From positions 19,809 to 83,808 of the forward strand of contig CABIYX010000012.1 in assembly GCA_902363045.1 (NCBI GenBank): a DNA stretch of 64,000 nt, written 5' to 3'. Within the stretch, counting starts at the first letter, position 1; each line of letters starts with the position of its first letter. The DNA comes from Clostridiales bacterium (GTDB lineage Bacteria; Bacillota; Clostridia; Oscillospirales; Oscillospiraceae). The notes beneath the pieces were generated by a model. It worked only from the letters and a program-made list of their open reading frames with translations, searched no databases and was not told the origin of the DNA. This document shows, piece after piece, positions 8,163-16,100 of this stretch. The position numbers and the translations under genes are program-made.

Positions 8163-8930
8163 ATGAACGACACACTGATGCTTGGCGGACGGGAGTTCCA
8201 CTCCCGCTTTATCCTGGGCTCCGGGAAGTATTCCCTGAAGCTCATTGAGGCTGCCGTCCGGGACGCCGGGGCGGAACTCATCACCCTGGCGGTCCGCCGT
8301 GCCAACACCCGGGAACAGGAGAACATCCTGGACTACATCCCTAAGGGGGTGACCCTTCTGCCCAACACCTCAGGCGCCCGGAACGCGGAGGAGGCCGTCC
8401 GGATCGCCCGGCTGGCCCGGGAACTGGGCTGCGGCGACTTTGTCAAAGTAGAAATCATGCGGGACAGTAAATACCTCCTGCCGGACAACAACGAGACCGT
8501 CCGGGCCACGGAGCTGCTGGCCCGGGAGGGCTTTGTGGTCCTGCCCTATATGTACCCCGACCTCTACGCCGCCCGGGCCCTGGCCGACGCCGGCGCCGCG
8601 GCGGTGATGCCCCTGGCCGCTCCTATTGGCTCCAACAAGGGGCTGGCCACCCGGGATTTCATCCAGATCCTCATTGATGAGATCGATCTGCCCGTCATCG
8701 TGGACGCGGGCATCGGCCGCCCCTCCCAGGCCTGTGAGGCCATGGAGATGGGGGCGGCGGCCATTATGGCCAACACCGCCCTGGCCACCGCCGGGGACCT
8801 GCCCCTCATGGCCTCCGCCTTCCGCCAGGCCATCGAGGCAGGCCGGAAGGCCTATCTGTCCGGCCCCGGCCGGGTGCTCAGCCGCGGGGCCGCCCCGTCC
8901 GATCCCCTCACCGGCTTTCTTCGGGACTAA
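8163..8930 (+). CDS. thiG: Thiazole synthase ThiG
   Basis: 255 residues, full length. ThiG condenses deoxyxylulose 5-phosphate, dehydroglycine from ThiH and the ThiS thiocarboxylate into the thiazole. The TIM-barrel pattern is clear: [18 protein letters not shown], the Schiff-base lysine in DFVKVEIM (K95), and [27 protein letters not shown]. The start is preceded by AAAGAAGGA. Confidence 0.96.
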   Translation: MNDTLMLGGREFHSRFILGSGKYSLKLIEAAVRDAGAELITLAVRRANTREQENILDYIPKGVTLLPNTSGARNAEEAVRIARLARELGCGDFVKVEIMRDSKYLLPDNNETVRATELLAREGFVVLPYMYPDLYAARALADAGAAAVMPLAAPIGSNKGLATRDFIQILIDEIDLPVIVDAGIGRPSQACEAMEMGAAAIMANTALATAGDLPLMASAFRQAIEAGRKAYLSGPGRVLSRGAAPSDPLTGFLRD

Positions 8931-8944
8931 GGGGGCGGGACAGC

Positions 8945-10198
8945 ATGGAAAACCATTTTCTGGTGGACTCTGAATTTCTCTCCCCCCAGGCCCTGGCCCG
9001 GAAGCACCAGCTGGAGACCGACCCCTCCTCCCGGAAGAGCCACATGGAGTATCTGCCCGGCATGGAGCAGCTCCAGTCTGACATCCGGGACAAGGTGATC
9101 GGACAGATGGAGTCCTATGACCCCGCCCGCTATACCGCCCGGGATGTGCGGGCCGCCCTGGACCATGAGACCTGCTCCGTGGAGGACTTTAAGGCCCTTC
9201 TCTCCCCTGCCGCAGAGCCCTTTCTGGAGGAGATGGCCGCCCGGGCCCGTCTGGAAACCAGCCGCCACTTCGGCAATACCGTCTATCTCTTCACCCCCCT
9301 GTACATCGCCAATTACTGCGAAAACTACTGCGTCTACTGCGGCTTCAACTGCTACAACCACATCCAGCGGATGAAGCTGGATATGGCGCAGATCGAGCAT
9401 GAGATGCAGGTCATCGCCGACAGCGGCATGGAGGAGATCCTGATCCTCACCGGAGAGAGCCGCGCCCAGAGCGATGTGGAATATATCGGCGAGGCCTGCA
9501 AGCTGGCCCGGAAGTACTTCCGCATGGTGGGGCTGGAGATCTACCCCGTCAACACCGACGAGTACCGCTATCTCCACCAGTGCGGGGCCGACTATGTCAC
9601 CGTTTTTCAGGAGACATACGATGCCGACAAGTACGAGACCCTGCACCTGATGGGCCACAAGCGGGTGTGGCCCTACCGCTTCGACGCCCAGGAGCGCGCC
9701 CTTCGGGGCGGGATGCGCGGGGTGGCCTTTTCTGCCCTGCTGGGGCTGTCCGACTTCCGGAAGGACGCCCTGGCCAGCGCCCTGCACCTCTACTATCTCC
9801 AGCGCAAATATCCCCACGCCGAGATGTCCCTGTCCTGCCCCCGCCTGCGCCCCATCGTCAACAACGACAAGATCTCCCCTCTGGACGTGGGGGAGCGCCA
9901 GCTGTGCCAGGTGCTGTGCGCCTACCGTATCTTCCTCCCCTTCGCCGGGATCACCGTCTCCTCCCGGGAGAGCGATCGCTTCCGCAACGGCATCGTCCGG
10001 ATCGCCGCCACCAAGGTGTCCGCCGGCGTCTCCACCGGCATCGGGGACCACGAGAGTAAATATACCGGGAAGGAGGGGGACGGAGCCCAGGGGGATGAGC
10101 AGTTCGAGATCGATGACAGCCGCAGCTTTGACCAGATGTACCGGGATATGGAGTCCGAGGGGCTCCAACCCGTCCTCAATGACTACCTCTATGTCTAA
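8945..10198 (+). CDS. thiH: 2-iminoacetate synthase ThiH (radical SAM)
   Basis: 417 residues. A radical SAM tyrosine lyase that makes dehydroglycine for ThiG, which marks the anaerobic thiamine route (the aerobic one uses ThiO). The cluster motif CX3CX2C is at C125-C129-C132 (CENYCVYCGF). Later landmarks are LTGESRAQSDVEY, the GLEIYPVNTDEY region and STGIGDHESK near the end. It lies 14 bases after thiG, and its stop overlaps the next start by 8 bases. Confidence 0.95.
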   Translation: MENHFLVDSEFLSPQALARKHQLETDPSSRKSHMEYLPGMEQLQSDIRDKVIGQMESYDPARYTARDVRAALDHETCSVEDFKALLSPAAEPFLEEMAARARLETSRHFGNTVYLFTPLYIANYCENYCVYCGFNCYNHIQRMKLDMAQIEHEMQVIADSGMEEILILTGESRAQSDVEYIGEACKLARKYFRMVGLEIYPVNTDEYRYLHQCGADYVTVFQETYDADKYETLHLMGHKRVWPYRFDAQERALRGGMRGVAFSALLGLSDFRKDALASALHLYYLQRKYPHAEMSLSCPRLRPIVNNDKISPLDVGERQLCQVLCAYRIFLPFAGITVSSRESDRFRNGIVRIAATKVSAGVSTGIGDHESKYTGKEGDGAQGDEQFEIDDSRSFDQMYRDMESEGLQPVLNDYLYV

Positions 10199-10814
10199 GC
10201 TGATCTGTGTCACCAGCCGCACCTTGTGCCCCTCCCCCTTTCTCCCCCGTCTGGAGGCCATCGCCCGGGCCGGAGCCGGGGCCATCCTCCTCCGGGAGAA
10301 GGACCTGACACCGGAGGAATATGCCTCCCTTGCCTGTCCAGTCTTAGCCCTGTGCCGTCAGGCCGGGATCCCCTGCATCCTCCATAACCATCCGGAGGCC
10401 ACCCTGACCCTGGGTGCGGACGCCCTCCATCTGCCCATGCCCGCCCTCCGGGGCCTGGACGAAGCGGTCCGGGCCCGTTTTGCCCAACTTGGAGCCTCCT
10501 GCCACTCTCTGGAGGAGGCCCGGGAGGCTCAGGCCCTGGGCTGCACATATATCACTTTGGGACACATCTTCCCCACCGGCTGCAAGCCGGGCGTCCCGCC
10601 CCGGGGCGTGGAGCTGCTCCGGCAGGTCTGCCGGGCAGTCCCTCTCCCGGTGTATGCCATCGGCGGGATCTCTCCGGAGCTGTTCCCCGCCGTGCTTCAG
10701 GCCGGGGCCGCGGGGGCCTGTGTGATGAGCGGCCCCATGACCTGTCCCGACGTCCGGGCCTATTTCCAGTCCTTTCAGGACCGCGCCCCCGGCGCAGAGA
10801 GGAGCCAGCTATGA
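10191..10814 (+). CDS. tenI: ThiE/TenI-superfamily protein, TenI-type thiazole tautomerase more likely than thiamine phosphate synthase
   Basis: 207 residues from the ATG at 10191 overlapping the thiH stop. Homology searches would probably call it thiamine phosphate synthase, but residues favour TenI. The catalytic His of Bacillus TenI (GHVFET) is kept as [10 protein letters not shown] (H125), where ThiE has GPxFPT. The ThiE pyrophosphate-site residues are altered: the Gln of QxRxK is Leu (LLREK), the Asn-Asp pair is Asn-His (HNHPEA), and the QxD is lost (LPMPAL). The end VMSG also matches TenI. It would tautomerise the ThiG product. A separate ThiE must then lie elsewhere. Confidence 0.75.
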   Translation: MSKLICVTSRTLCPSPFLPRLEAIARAGAGAILLREKDLTPEEYASLACPVLALCRQAGIPCILHNHPEATLTLGADALHLPMPALRGLDEAVRARFAQLGASCHSLEEAREAQALGCTYITLGHIFPTGCKPGVPPRGVELLRQVCRAVPLPVYAIGGISPELFPAVLQAGAAGACVMSGPMTCPDVRAYFQSFQDRAPGAERSQL

Positions 10815-11599
10815 AAACAGCCCTGTCCATTGCCGGCAGCGACCCCAGCGGCGGGGCCGGCATCCAGGCAGACCTCAAGACCATGACCATGCATGGGGTG
10901 TACGCCATGAGCGCCGTCACCGCCCTCACCGCGCAGAACACCACCGGCGTCCGGGGGGTACTGGAGTGCTCCCCAGAATTTCTCGCCCTCCAGCTGGACT
11001 GTATCTTTTCTGACATCGTCCCGGACGCTGTGAAAACAGGGATGGTATCTTCCGCTCCCCTCATCCGGGTCATTGTGGATCGGCTGATCCACTACCAGGC
11101 TCAAAACCTGGTGGTAGACCCAGTAATGGTGTCCACCAGCGGCTCCCGCCTGCTGGAGGAGGCAGCATTGGAGGCACTGCGGGAGCGGCTGCTCCCCCTG
11201 GCCATCCTCATCACACCCAACATCCCAGAGGCGGAGGTTCTCTCTGGTCTGAGCATCCAGGATGAGCAGGGAATGGAGGAAGCAGCCCGGATCATCGGCG
11301 ACTCTTGCGGCTGCGCCGTGTTGTGCAAAGGGGGGCACGCCATCCAGGACGCCGACGATGTGCTTTATAACCGGGGACAATTACGCTGGTTTCGGGGTGA
11401 GCGGATCGATAATCCCAACACCCACGGCACTGGCTGCACCCTCTCCTCCGCCATCGCCGCAAACCTGGCTCTGGGCCTCCCCCTGGAGGAGTCCGTGGCC
11501 CGGGCCAAGGACTACCTCTCCGGCGCTCTGCGCGCCATGCTGGATCTGGGTGCCGGCTCCGGTCCCCTGAACCACGCATACCCTCTGACAGAACACTGA
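10811..11599 (+). CDS. thiD: Hydroxymethylpyrimidine / phosphomethylpyrimidine kinase ThiD
   Basis: 262 residues. ThiD phosphorylates HMP and HMP-P to HMP-PP in the pyrimidine branch. Ribokinase-fold landmarks are [18 protein letters not shown] (6-23), [19 protein letters not shown] and the anion-hole motif [13 protein letters not shown]. The ATG overlaps the stop of the preceding gene by 4 bases. Length is normal. Confidence 0.96.
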   Translation: MKTALSIAGSDPSGGAGIQADLKTMTMHGVYAMSAVTALTAQNTTGVRGVLECSPEFLALQLDCIFSDIVPDAVKTGMVSSAPLIRVIVDRLIHYQAQNLVVDPVMVSTSGSRLLEEAALEALRERLLPLAILITPNIPEAEVLSGLSIQDEQGMEEAARIIGDSCGCAVLCKGGHAIQDADDVLYNRGQLRWFRGERIDNPNTHGTGCTLSSAIAANLALGLPLEESVARAKDYLSGALRAMLDLGAGSGPLNHAYPLTEH

Positions 11600-11633
11600 A
11601 AGCCCCGTTAAAATAACAGAAGGAGACTGCCAC

Positions 11634-12941
11634 ATGAATCGAAACTATACCACACAGATGGATGCCGCCCGCCGCGGCATCCTCACCCCTGAATTGGAGA
11701 TTGTTGCCCGGAAGGAGCAGATGCGCCCTGAGGAGCTCATGCCACTGGTGGCAGAGGGCAAGGTCGCCATCCCCGCAAACCGCCTGCACACCTGCCTGGA
11801 TGCCCAGGGAATCGGTTCTATGCTCCGCACCAAGATCAATGTAAACCTGGGAGTCTCCCGGGACTGCAAGGACTATGATGTGGAGATGGAAAAGGTCCGC
11901 TCCGCAGTGTCTATGGGTGCAGAAGCCATCATGGACCTGTCCAGCCACGGCGACACCCAGCCCTTCCGCCGGAAACTCACCGCCGAGTGCCCCGCTATGA
12001 TCGGCACTGTTCCTGTTTACGACAGCGTCATTCACTATCAGCGAGATCTGGATACCTTATCTGCCCGGGACTTTATTGACGTGATCCGCCTCCATGCCCA
12101 GGACGGAGTGGACTTCGTCACCCTCCACTGCGGCATTACACGAAAGACCATCGACCAGATCCGGAAGCATAAGCGGAAAATGAATATCGTCTCCCGGGGC
12201 GGCTCCCTGGTGTTCGCCTGGATGTGCATGACCGGGGAGGAGAACCCCTTCTACGAATATTATGATGAGATCCTGGACATCTGCCGGGAGTACGATGTGA
12301 CCATCTCCCTGGGGGACGCCTGCCGCCCCGGCTGTCTGGCCGATGCCACCGACGTGTGCCAGATCGAGGAGCTGGTCCGGCTGGGCGAGCTGACCCGCCG
12401 TGCCTGGGACAAGGACGTGCAGGTCATGGTGGAGGGCCCCGGCCATGTGCCTCTGGACCAGATCGCCGCCAACATGAAGGTCCAGCAGACCATCTGCATG
12501 GGCGCCCCCTTCTATGTACTTGGCCCTCTGGTCACCGACATCGCCCCCGGTTACGATCATATCACTGCCGCCATCGGCGGAGCAGTAGCCGCTATGCATG
12601 GGGCCGCCTTCCTGTGCTATGTCACCCCCGCCGAGCACCTGGCCCTCCCCAACCTGGATGACGTGAAGCAGGGCATCATCGCCAGCAAGATCGCCGCCCA
12701 CGCCGCCGACATCGCCAAGGGCGTCCGGGGCGCCCGGGAGATCGATGACAAAATGGGGGACGCCCGCCGCGCCCTGGACTGGGAGGGCCAATGGGCCTGT
12801 GCCCTGGACCCGGAGACCGCCAGATCCATCCGGGCCGGCCGCGCCCCGGAGCACGATGACTCCTGCTCCATGTGCGGCAAGTTCTGCGCCGTGCGCAGCA
12901 TGAACAAGGCTCTCAATGGGGAGCACATCGATATTCTCTGA
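11634..12941 (+). CDS. thiC: Phosphomethylpyrimidine synthase ThiC (short anaerobe type)
   Basis: 435 residues, the short form without the N-terminal extension of E. coli ThiC. It is a radical SAM enzyme that rearranges 5-aminoimidazole ribotide into HMP-P. The C-terminal cluster motif is CSMCGKFC, i.e. CX2CX3C instead of the CX2CX4C of E. coli, as in archaeal and clostridial Thi[20 protein letters not shown] and [20 protein letters not shown] are family signatures. It is the last gene of the operon, 34 bases after thiD, with its own AGAAGGAG. Confidence 0.96.
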   Translation: MNRNYTTQMDAARRGILTPELEIVARKEQMRPEELMPLVAEGKVAIPANRLHTCLDAQGIGSMLRTKINVNLGVSRDCKDYDVEMEKVRSAVSMGAEAIMDLSSHGDTQPFRRKLTAECPAMIGTVPVYDSVIHYQRDLDTLSARDFIDVIRLHAQDGVDFVTLHCGITRKTIDQIRKHKRKMNIVSRGGSLVFAWMCMTGEENPFYEYYDEILDICREYDVTISLGDACRPGCLADATDVCQIEELVRLGELTRRAWDKDVQVMVEGPGHVPLDQIAANMKVQQTICMGAPFYVLGPLVTDIAPGYDHITAAIGGAVAAMHGAAFLCYVTPAEHLALPNLDDVKQGIIASKIAAHAADIAKGVRGAREIDDKMGDARRALDWEGQWACALDPETARSIRAGRAPEHDDSCSMCGKFCAVRSMNKALNGEHIDIL

Positions 12942-12981
12942 TCTCACCCGGCTGAACCTTTCCTGTCTCTTGCCCTCGAAT

Positions 12982-13017
12982 GAAGGACCAGGCCGCCAGG
13001 CCTGGTCCTTCTTTTTT
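12982..13017 (+). terminator. Terminator of the thiamine operon
   Basis: GAAGGACCAGGCC / GGCCTGGTCCTTC with a 4-base loop followed by six T. Confidence 0.93.
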
Positions 13018-13087
13018 CAAGCAGTCCCGTTTTTCCGCTTCCGTCATAGGATAGAGGGAATGACACTGATTTGGGAGGTACCGTTAC

Positions 13088-13684
13088 ATGGATCAGCAGC
13101 TGTCGGAACGCGGCCTTTCGCTGCGCCCCTTTGACCCCGAGGTCTTTGCCCGGGTCTGGAGCCGGGTCATGCCCGACCAGGCCCTCAGCCCCATCCAGCC
13201 CGCGCTCCCCGCGCTCCGTTCCCCGACGCGGGCCGCCTCCGCTCCGGAGCCCTCCCCCGCCCCCTCCTGCCTGGGGGAGGGCTCCGCCCGGTATGTCCCA
13301 CAGCTGGAGGCGCTCATGGATCAGCTCCACACCGCTCTGAGCTCAGTCCGCCAGCTGGCCCGCCGGGGCGGAGGCTGGGCCGCCCGCCTGCTGGCCTCCC
13401 TCGCCGCCGACCAGCAGCGGCAGCTCCGCCGCCTGGCCGCCGCCTATTTCCTCATCACCGGCCGGCGCTACGTCCCCAAGGGGCAGGGCGCTTGCTCCTC
13501 CGGGCCGCTGTCCTCCGCCCTGCGCGCCCTGTTTCAACAGGCCCAGCAATGCGCCGCCCAGGCCGCCGGTCTGGCCCGGACCGTCTCAGATGATCCCTGT
13601 CTCAGCCGCCTGCTGGAGGACATCCAGGACGAGGCACAGTCCCACGCCGCCCAGATCCGGGTCCTTCTGGAGGGGCTTCTGTAA
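13088..13684 (+). CDS. Ferritin-like / spore-coat-like four-helix protein, function unknown
   Basis: 198 residues. The first 65 are Pro/Ala/Ser rich (a linker-like stretch with RSPTRAASAPEPSPAPS), the rest is helical with repeated Gln/Ala heptads: LEALMDQLHTALSSVRQL, LASLAADQQRQLRRLAAAYFLITG, and a C-terminal EDIQDEAQSHAAQIRVLLEGLL. The pattern resembles ferritin-like proteins common in Oscillospiraceae, but no full set of metal ligands is evident. GGGAGGT precedes the ATG. CATAGGATA at 13045-13053 resembles a mother-cell sigma -10 box, so expression during sporulation is possible. Function is unassigned. Confidence 0.6.
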   Translation: MDQQLSERGLSLRPFDPEVFARVWSRVMPDQALSPIQPALPALRSPTRAASAPEPSPAPSCLGEGSARYVPQLEALMDQLHTALSSVRQLARRGGGWAARLLASLAADQQRQLRRLAAAYFLITGRRYVPKGQGACSSGPLSSALRALFQQAQQCAAQAAGLARTVSDDPCLSRLLEDIQDEAQSHAAQIRVLLEGLL

Positions 13685-13777
13685 AAATTCCCCTGGTCAC
13701 GGGCCGCCTCCTGTGGTAAAGTGGGGACAGACGCGCCCTCCGCCGGACGGAGCCCGCGCCGGAAAGGGGCTGCTGCC

Positions 13778-14743
13778 ATGATCCGCACCACACACTTCCG
13801 CTATCCCTCCGCCCGGGACGGCTGTTCCATCCACGCTCAGGAGTGGGCCCCGGAGGGACCGCCCCGGGGGATCGTTCAGCTGGTCCACGGGATCTCAGAG
13901 CACATCGGCCGCTATGATGAGACCGCCCGTTTTTTGGCGGAGCACGGTCTTTTGGTGTGCGGCGGGGACCATCTGGGCCACGGACAGACGGCGGCCGATG
14001 GCTCCTACGGCTTCTTCGCCCCGGAAAACGGCTGGTCCCTGGCGGCCCGGGACGTCCGCTCCCTGCGGGAGCTGGAGGGGGCGCGCCACCCGGACCTCCC
14101 CTATTTTCTCCTGGGGCACTCCATGGGCTCCTTTCTCACCCGGACCTATCTGATCCTGTGGCCGGGCACCGTGTCCGGCGCGGTGCTGATGGGCACCGGG
14201 CAGGAGCCCGCCCCCCTGATCGCATTGGGCAGGCGTGCCGCGGCCCTGGAGTGCCGCCGCCTGGGTCCCCGCGGGGTCAGTCCGCTGGTACACTCCCTGT
14301 CGCTTGGAGCGTACAACAGGCGGTTCCGCCCCAACCGCACCGCCTCCGACTGGCTCTCCCGGGATCCGGCGGAGGTGGACGCCTTTCTCGCCGACCCCCT
14401 CTGCCAGTTCCGGCCCACCGTCTCCCTGTTCCGGGACATGATGGGCGGGCTCCACCTGATCGCCCGGCGGGACCAGCTGGCCCGGATGGATCCCTCCGTC
14501 CCGGTCTGCTTTCTCTCCGGCCAGGAGGACCCGGTGGGCGGCATGGGCCGCGGCGTGGAACAGGTGGTCCGAATGTTTCAGGACGCCGGCTGCCGGGACC
14601 TCTCCCTCCACCTCTATCCCGGGGCCCGGCATGAACTCTTCCATGAGCAGAACCGCCGGGAGGTGTGGGCCGATCTGCTGGACTGGCTGGAAGACCGTCT
14701 GCCGCCCTCCGGCCCACTTGACGGAGGAACGCCGAACGGCTAA
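13778..14743 (+). CDS. Alpha/beta hydrolase, monoacylglycerol lipase / S33 type
   Basis: 321 residues from the ATG at 13778 behind GGAAAGGGG. The nucleophile elbow GHSMG is clear, preceded by the oxyanion-type LVHGISEHIGRYDETARFLAEHGLLV and GGDHLGHG, the hallmark of the lysophospholipase/monoglyceride lipase group. The acid and His of the triad are probably in SGQEDPVGG and in YPGARHELFHE. No signal peptide is seen, so it is cytoplasmic. Natural substrate unknown. It stands between two unrelated genes. Confidence 0.85.
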   Translation: MIRTTHFRYPSARDGCSIHAQEWAPEGPPRGIVQLVHGISEHIGRYDETARFLAEHGLLVCGGDHLGHGQTAADGSYGFFAPENGWSLAARDVRSLRELEGARHPDLPYFLLGHSMGSFLTRTYLILWPGTVSGAVLMGTGQEPAPLIALGRRAAALECRRLGPRGVSPLVHSLSLGAYNRRFRPNRTASDWLSRDPAEVDAFLADPLCQFRPTVSLFRDMMGGLHLIARRDQLARMDPSVPVCFLSGQEDPVGGMGRGVEQVVRMFQDAGCRDLSLHLYPGARHELFHEQNRREVWADLLDWLEDRLPPSGPLDGGTPNG

Positions 14744-14775
14744 AATACAAAAGAATTGTATAAGGAGGGGTTTTT

Positions 14776-15789
14776 GTGACCTATCAAGACGTACTGGCGG
14801 CCGCCCGCACCTGCAGCGGTCCCTACTGTAAAGCCTGCCCGGTATGCAATGGCCGGGCCTGCGGCAGCACGATGCCCGGTCCGGGCTCCAAGGGCACCGG
14901 CACCGTGGCCGTCCGCAACTACGAGGCATGGCAGTCTCTCTGCCTCAACATGGACACCATCTGCGAGAACAAACCGGTGGACACCCGCTTCTCTTTCTTT
15001 GGCGAGACTTATCAGCTCCCCGTCTTTGCCGGCCCTGTGGGCGCGGTGAACCTCCACTATGGGGACAAGTTCAACGACATGGAGTACAACAACATCCTGG
15101 TCCCCGCCTGTGCGGATGCAGGCATTGCCGCCTTCACTGGCGACGGCACCAACCCGGATGTGTTCACCGCCGCCGCTGCCGCCATCGGCGCCGCCGGGGG
15201 CCGGGGCATCCCCACGGTGAAGCCCTGGGACCGGGATACCCTGTACGCCAAGCTGGACAGCGCCAAGGCCTCCGGGGCCAAGGTGTTCGCCATGGACATC
15301 GACGCCGCCGGCCTGCCCTTCCTCAAGGGGCTGACACCTCCCGCCGGCTCCAAGACGGTGCAGGAGCTGCGGGAGATCATCGAGTATGTCAAGCTCCCCT
15401 TCCTCATCAAAGGCATCATGACCGCTGCGGGGGCCCGGAAGGCCCTGGAGGCCGGCGCCTCCGGCATCATCGTCTCCAACCACGGCGGCCGCGTCCAGGA
15501 CGGCGTCCCCGCCACCGCCCAGGTCCTGCCCGCCATCGCCGACGCGGTGAAGGGGCAGATGACCATTCTGGTGGACGGCGGCATCCGCACTGGTGTGGAT
15601 GTGTGCAAGGCCCTGGCCCTGGGGGCCGATGGCGTGCTGCTGGCCCGCCCATACGTCACCGCAGTCTACGGCGGTGGGGCGGAGGGCGTCCGGCTGCTCA
15701 CCCAGAAACTGAAGGGCGAGCTGGAGGACACCATGGCCATGTGCGGCGTTCACAGCCTGTCCGAGATCTCACGGGAGCTGCTGTTCTAA
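14776..15789 (+). CDS. Alpha-hydroxy-acid oxidizing protein (FMN) with Cys-rich N-terminus
   Basis: 337 residues, starting at GTG 14776 behind AAGGAGGGG. It has the FMN-dependent alpha-hydroxy acid oxidase barrel: PVFAGPVGAVN, the catalytic region SNHGGRVQDGVPATAQVLPAI with His and Arg, and ILVDGGIRTGVDVCKALALGADGVLLARPY for FMN phosphate. The first 30 residues hold C13-X4-C18-X2-C21-X2-C24-X4-C29, absent from glycolate or lactate oxidases and reminiscent of an iron-sulfur or zinc site. Such proteins in anaerobes may use an electron acceptor other than oxygen. Substrate unknown. Confidence 0.85.
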   Translation: MTYQDVLAAARTCSGPYCKACPVCNGRACGSTMPGPGSKGTGTVAVRNYEAWQSLCLNMDTICENKPVDTRFSFFGETYQLPVFAGPVGAVNLHYGDKFNDMEYNNILVPACADAGIAAFTGDGTNPDVFTAAAAAIGAAGGRGIPTVKPWDRDTLYAKLDSAKASGAKVFAMDIDAAGLPFLKGLTPPAGSKTVQELREIIEYVKLPFLIKGIMTAAGARKALEAGASGIIVSNHGGRVQDGVPATAQVLPAIADAVKGQMTILVDGGIRTGVDVCKALALGADGVLLARPYVTAVYGGGAEGVRLLTQKLKGELEDTMAMCGVHSLSEISRELLF

Positions 15790-15834
15790 GCCCCCGCCAG
15801 CCGCAAAACAAATCCCGCCGGCCCTGTCGGCCAA

Positions 15835-15874
15835 CCCGCCCGGTATCGGAGATACTGGGCGGGATTTTGTTTTT
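15835..15874 (+). terminator. Terminator after the alpha-hydroxy-acid oxidase gene
   Basis: CCCGCCCGGTATC / GATACTGGGCGGG with a GGA loop and then ATTTTGTTTTT. An upstream AAAACAAATCCCGCC could pair as an alternative stem. Confidence 0.88.
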
Positions 15875-15950
15875 CCCCGCAGGCCGCCGTTTTTATTTTT
15901 TGTATATTTCGTCATTTTTTATTCTTTTCATATAAATTAATATGTGCATA

Positions 15951-15979
15951 TTGAAAGAGAAAGCACTCTGTGATATAAT
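15951..15979 (+). promoter_or_regulatory. Promoter of the M14-LysM gene
   Basis: TTGAAA, 17 bases and TATAAT, giving a leader of about 115 bases. The gap 15875-16100 is AT-rich upstream of it. Confidence 0.7.
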
Positions 15980-16100
15980 ACGATCAACCATTTGGAGCGA
16001 GGCTTTGGACCACCGGAAAGGAGAAAAAATGTTGTGTCAGGCGTCCACTCCCGCTCCTCATCGGCCCTGTTCTCAGCTTGAAAAGAAAAGGAGTGTTAAC

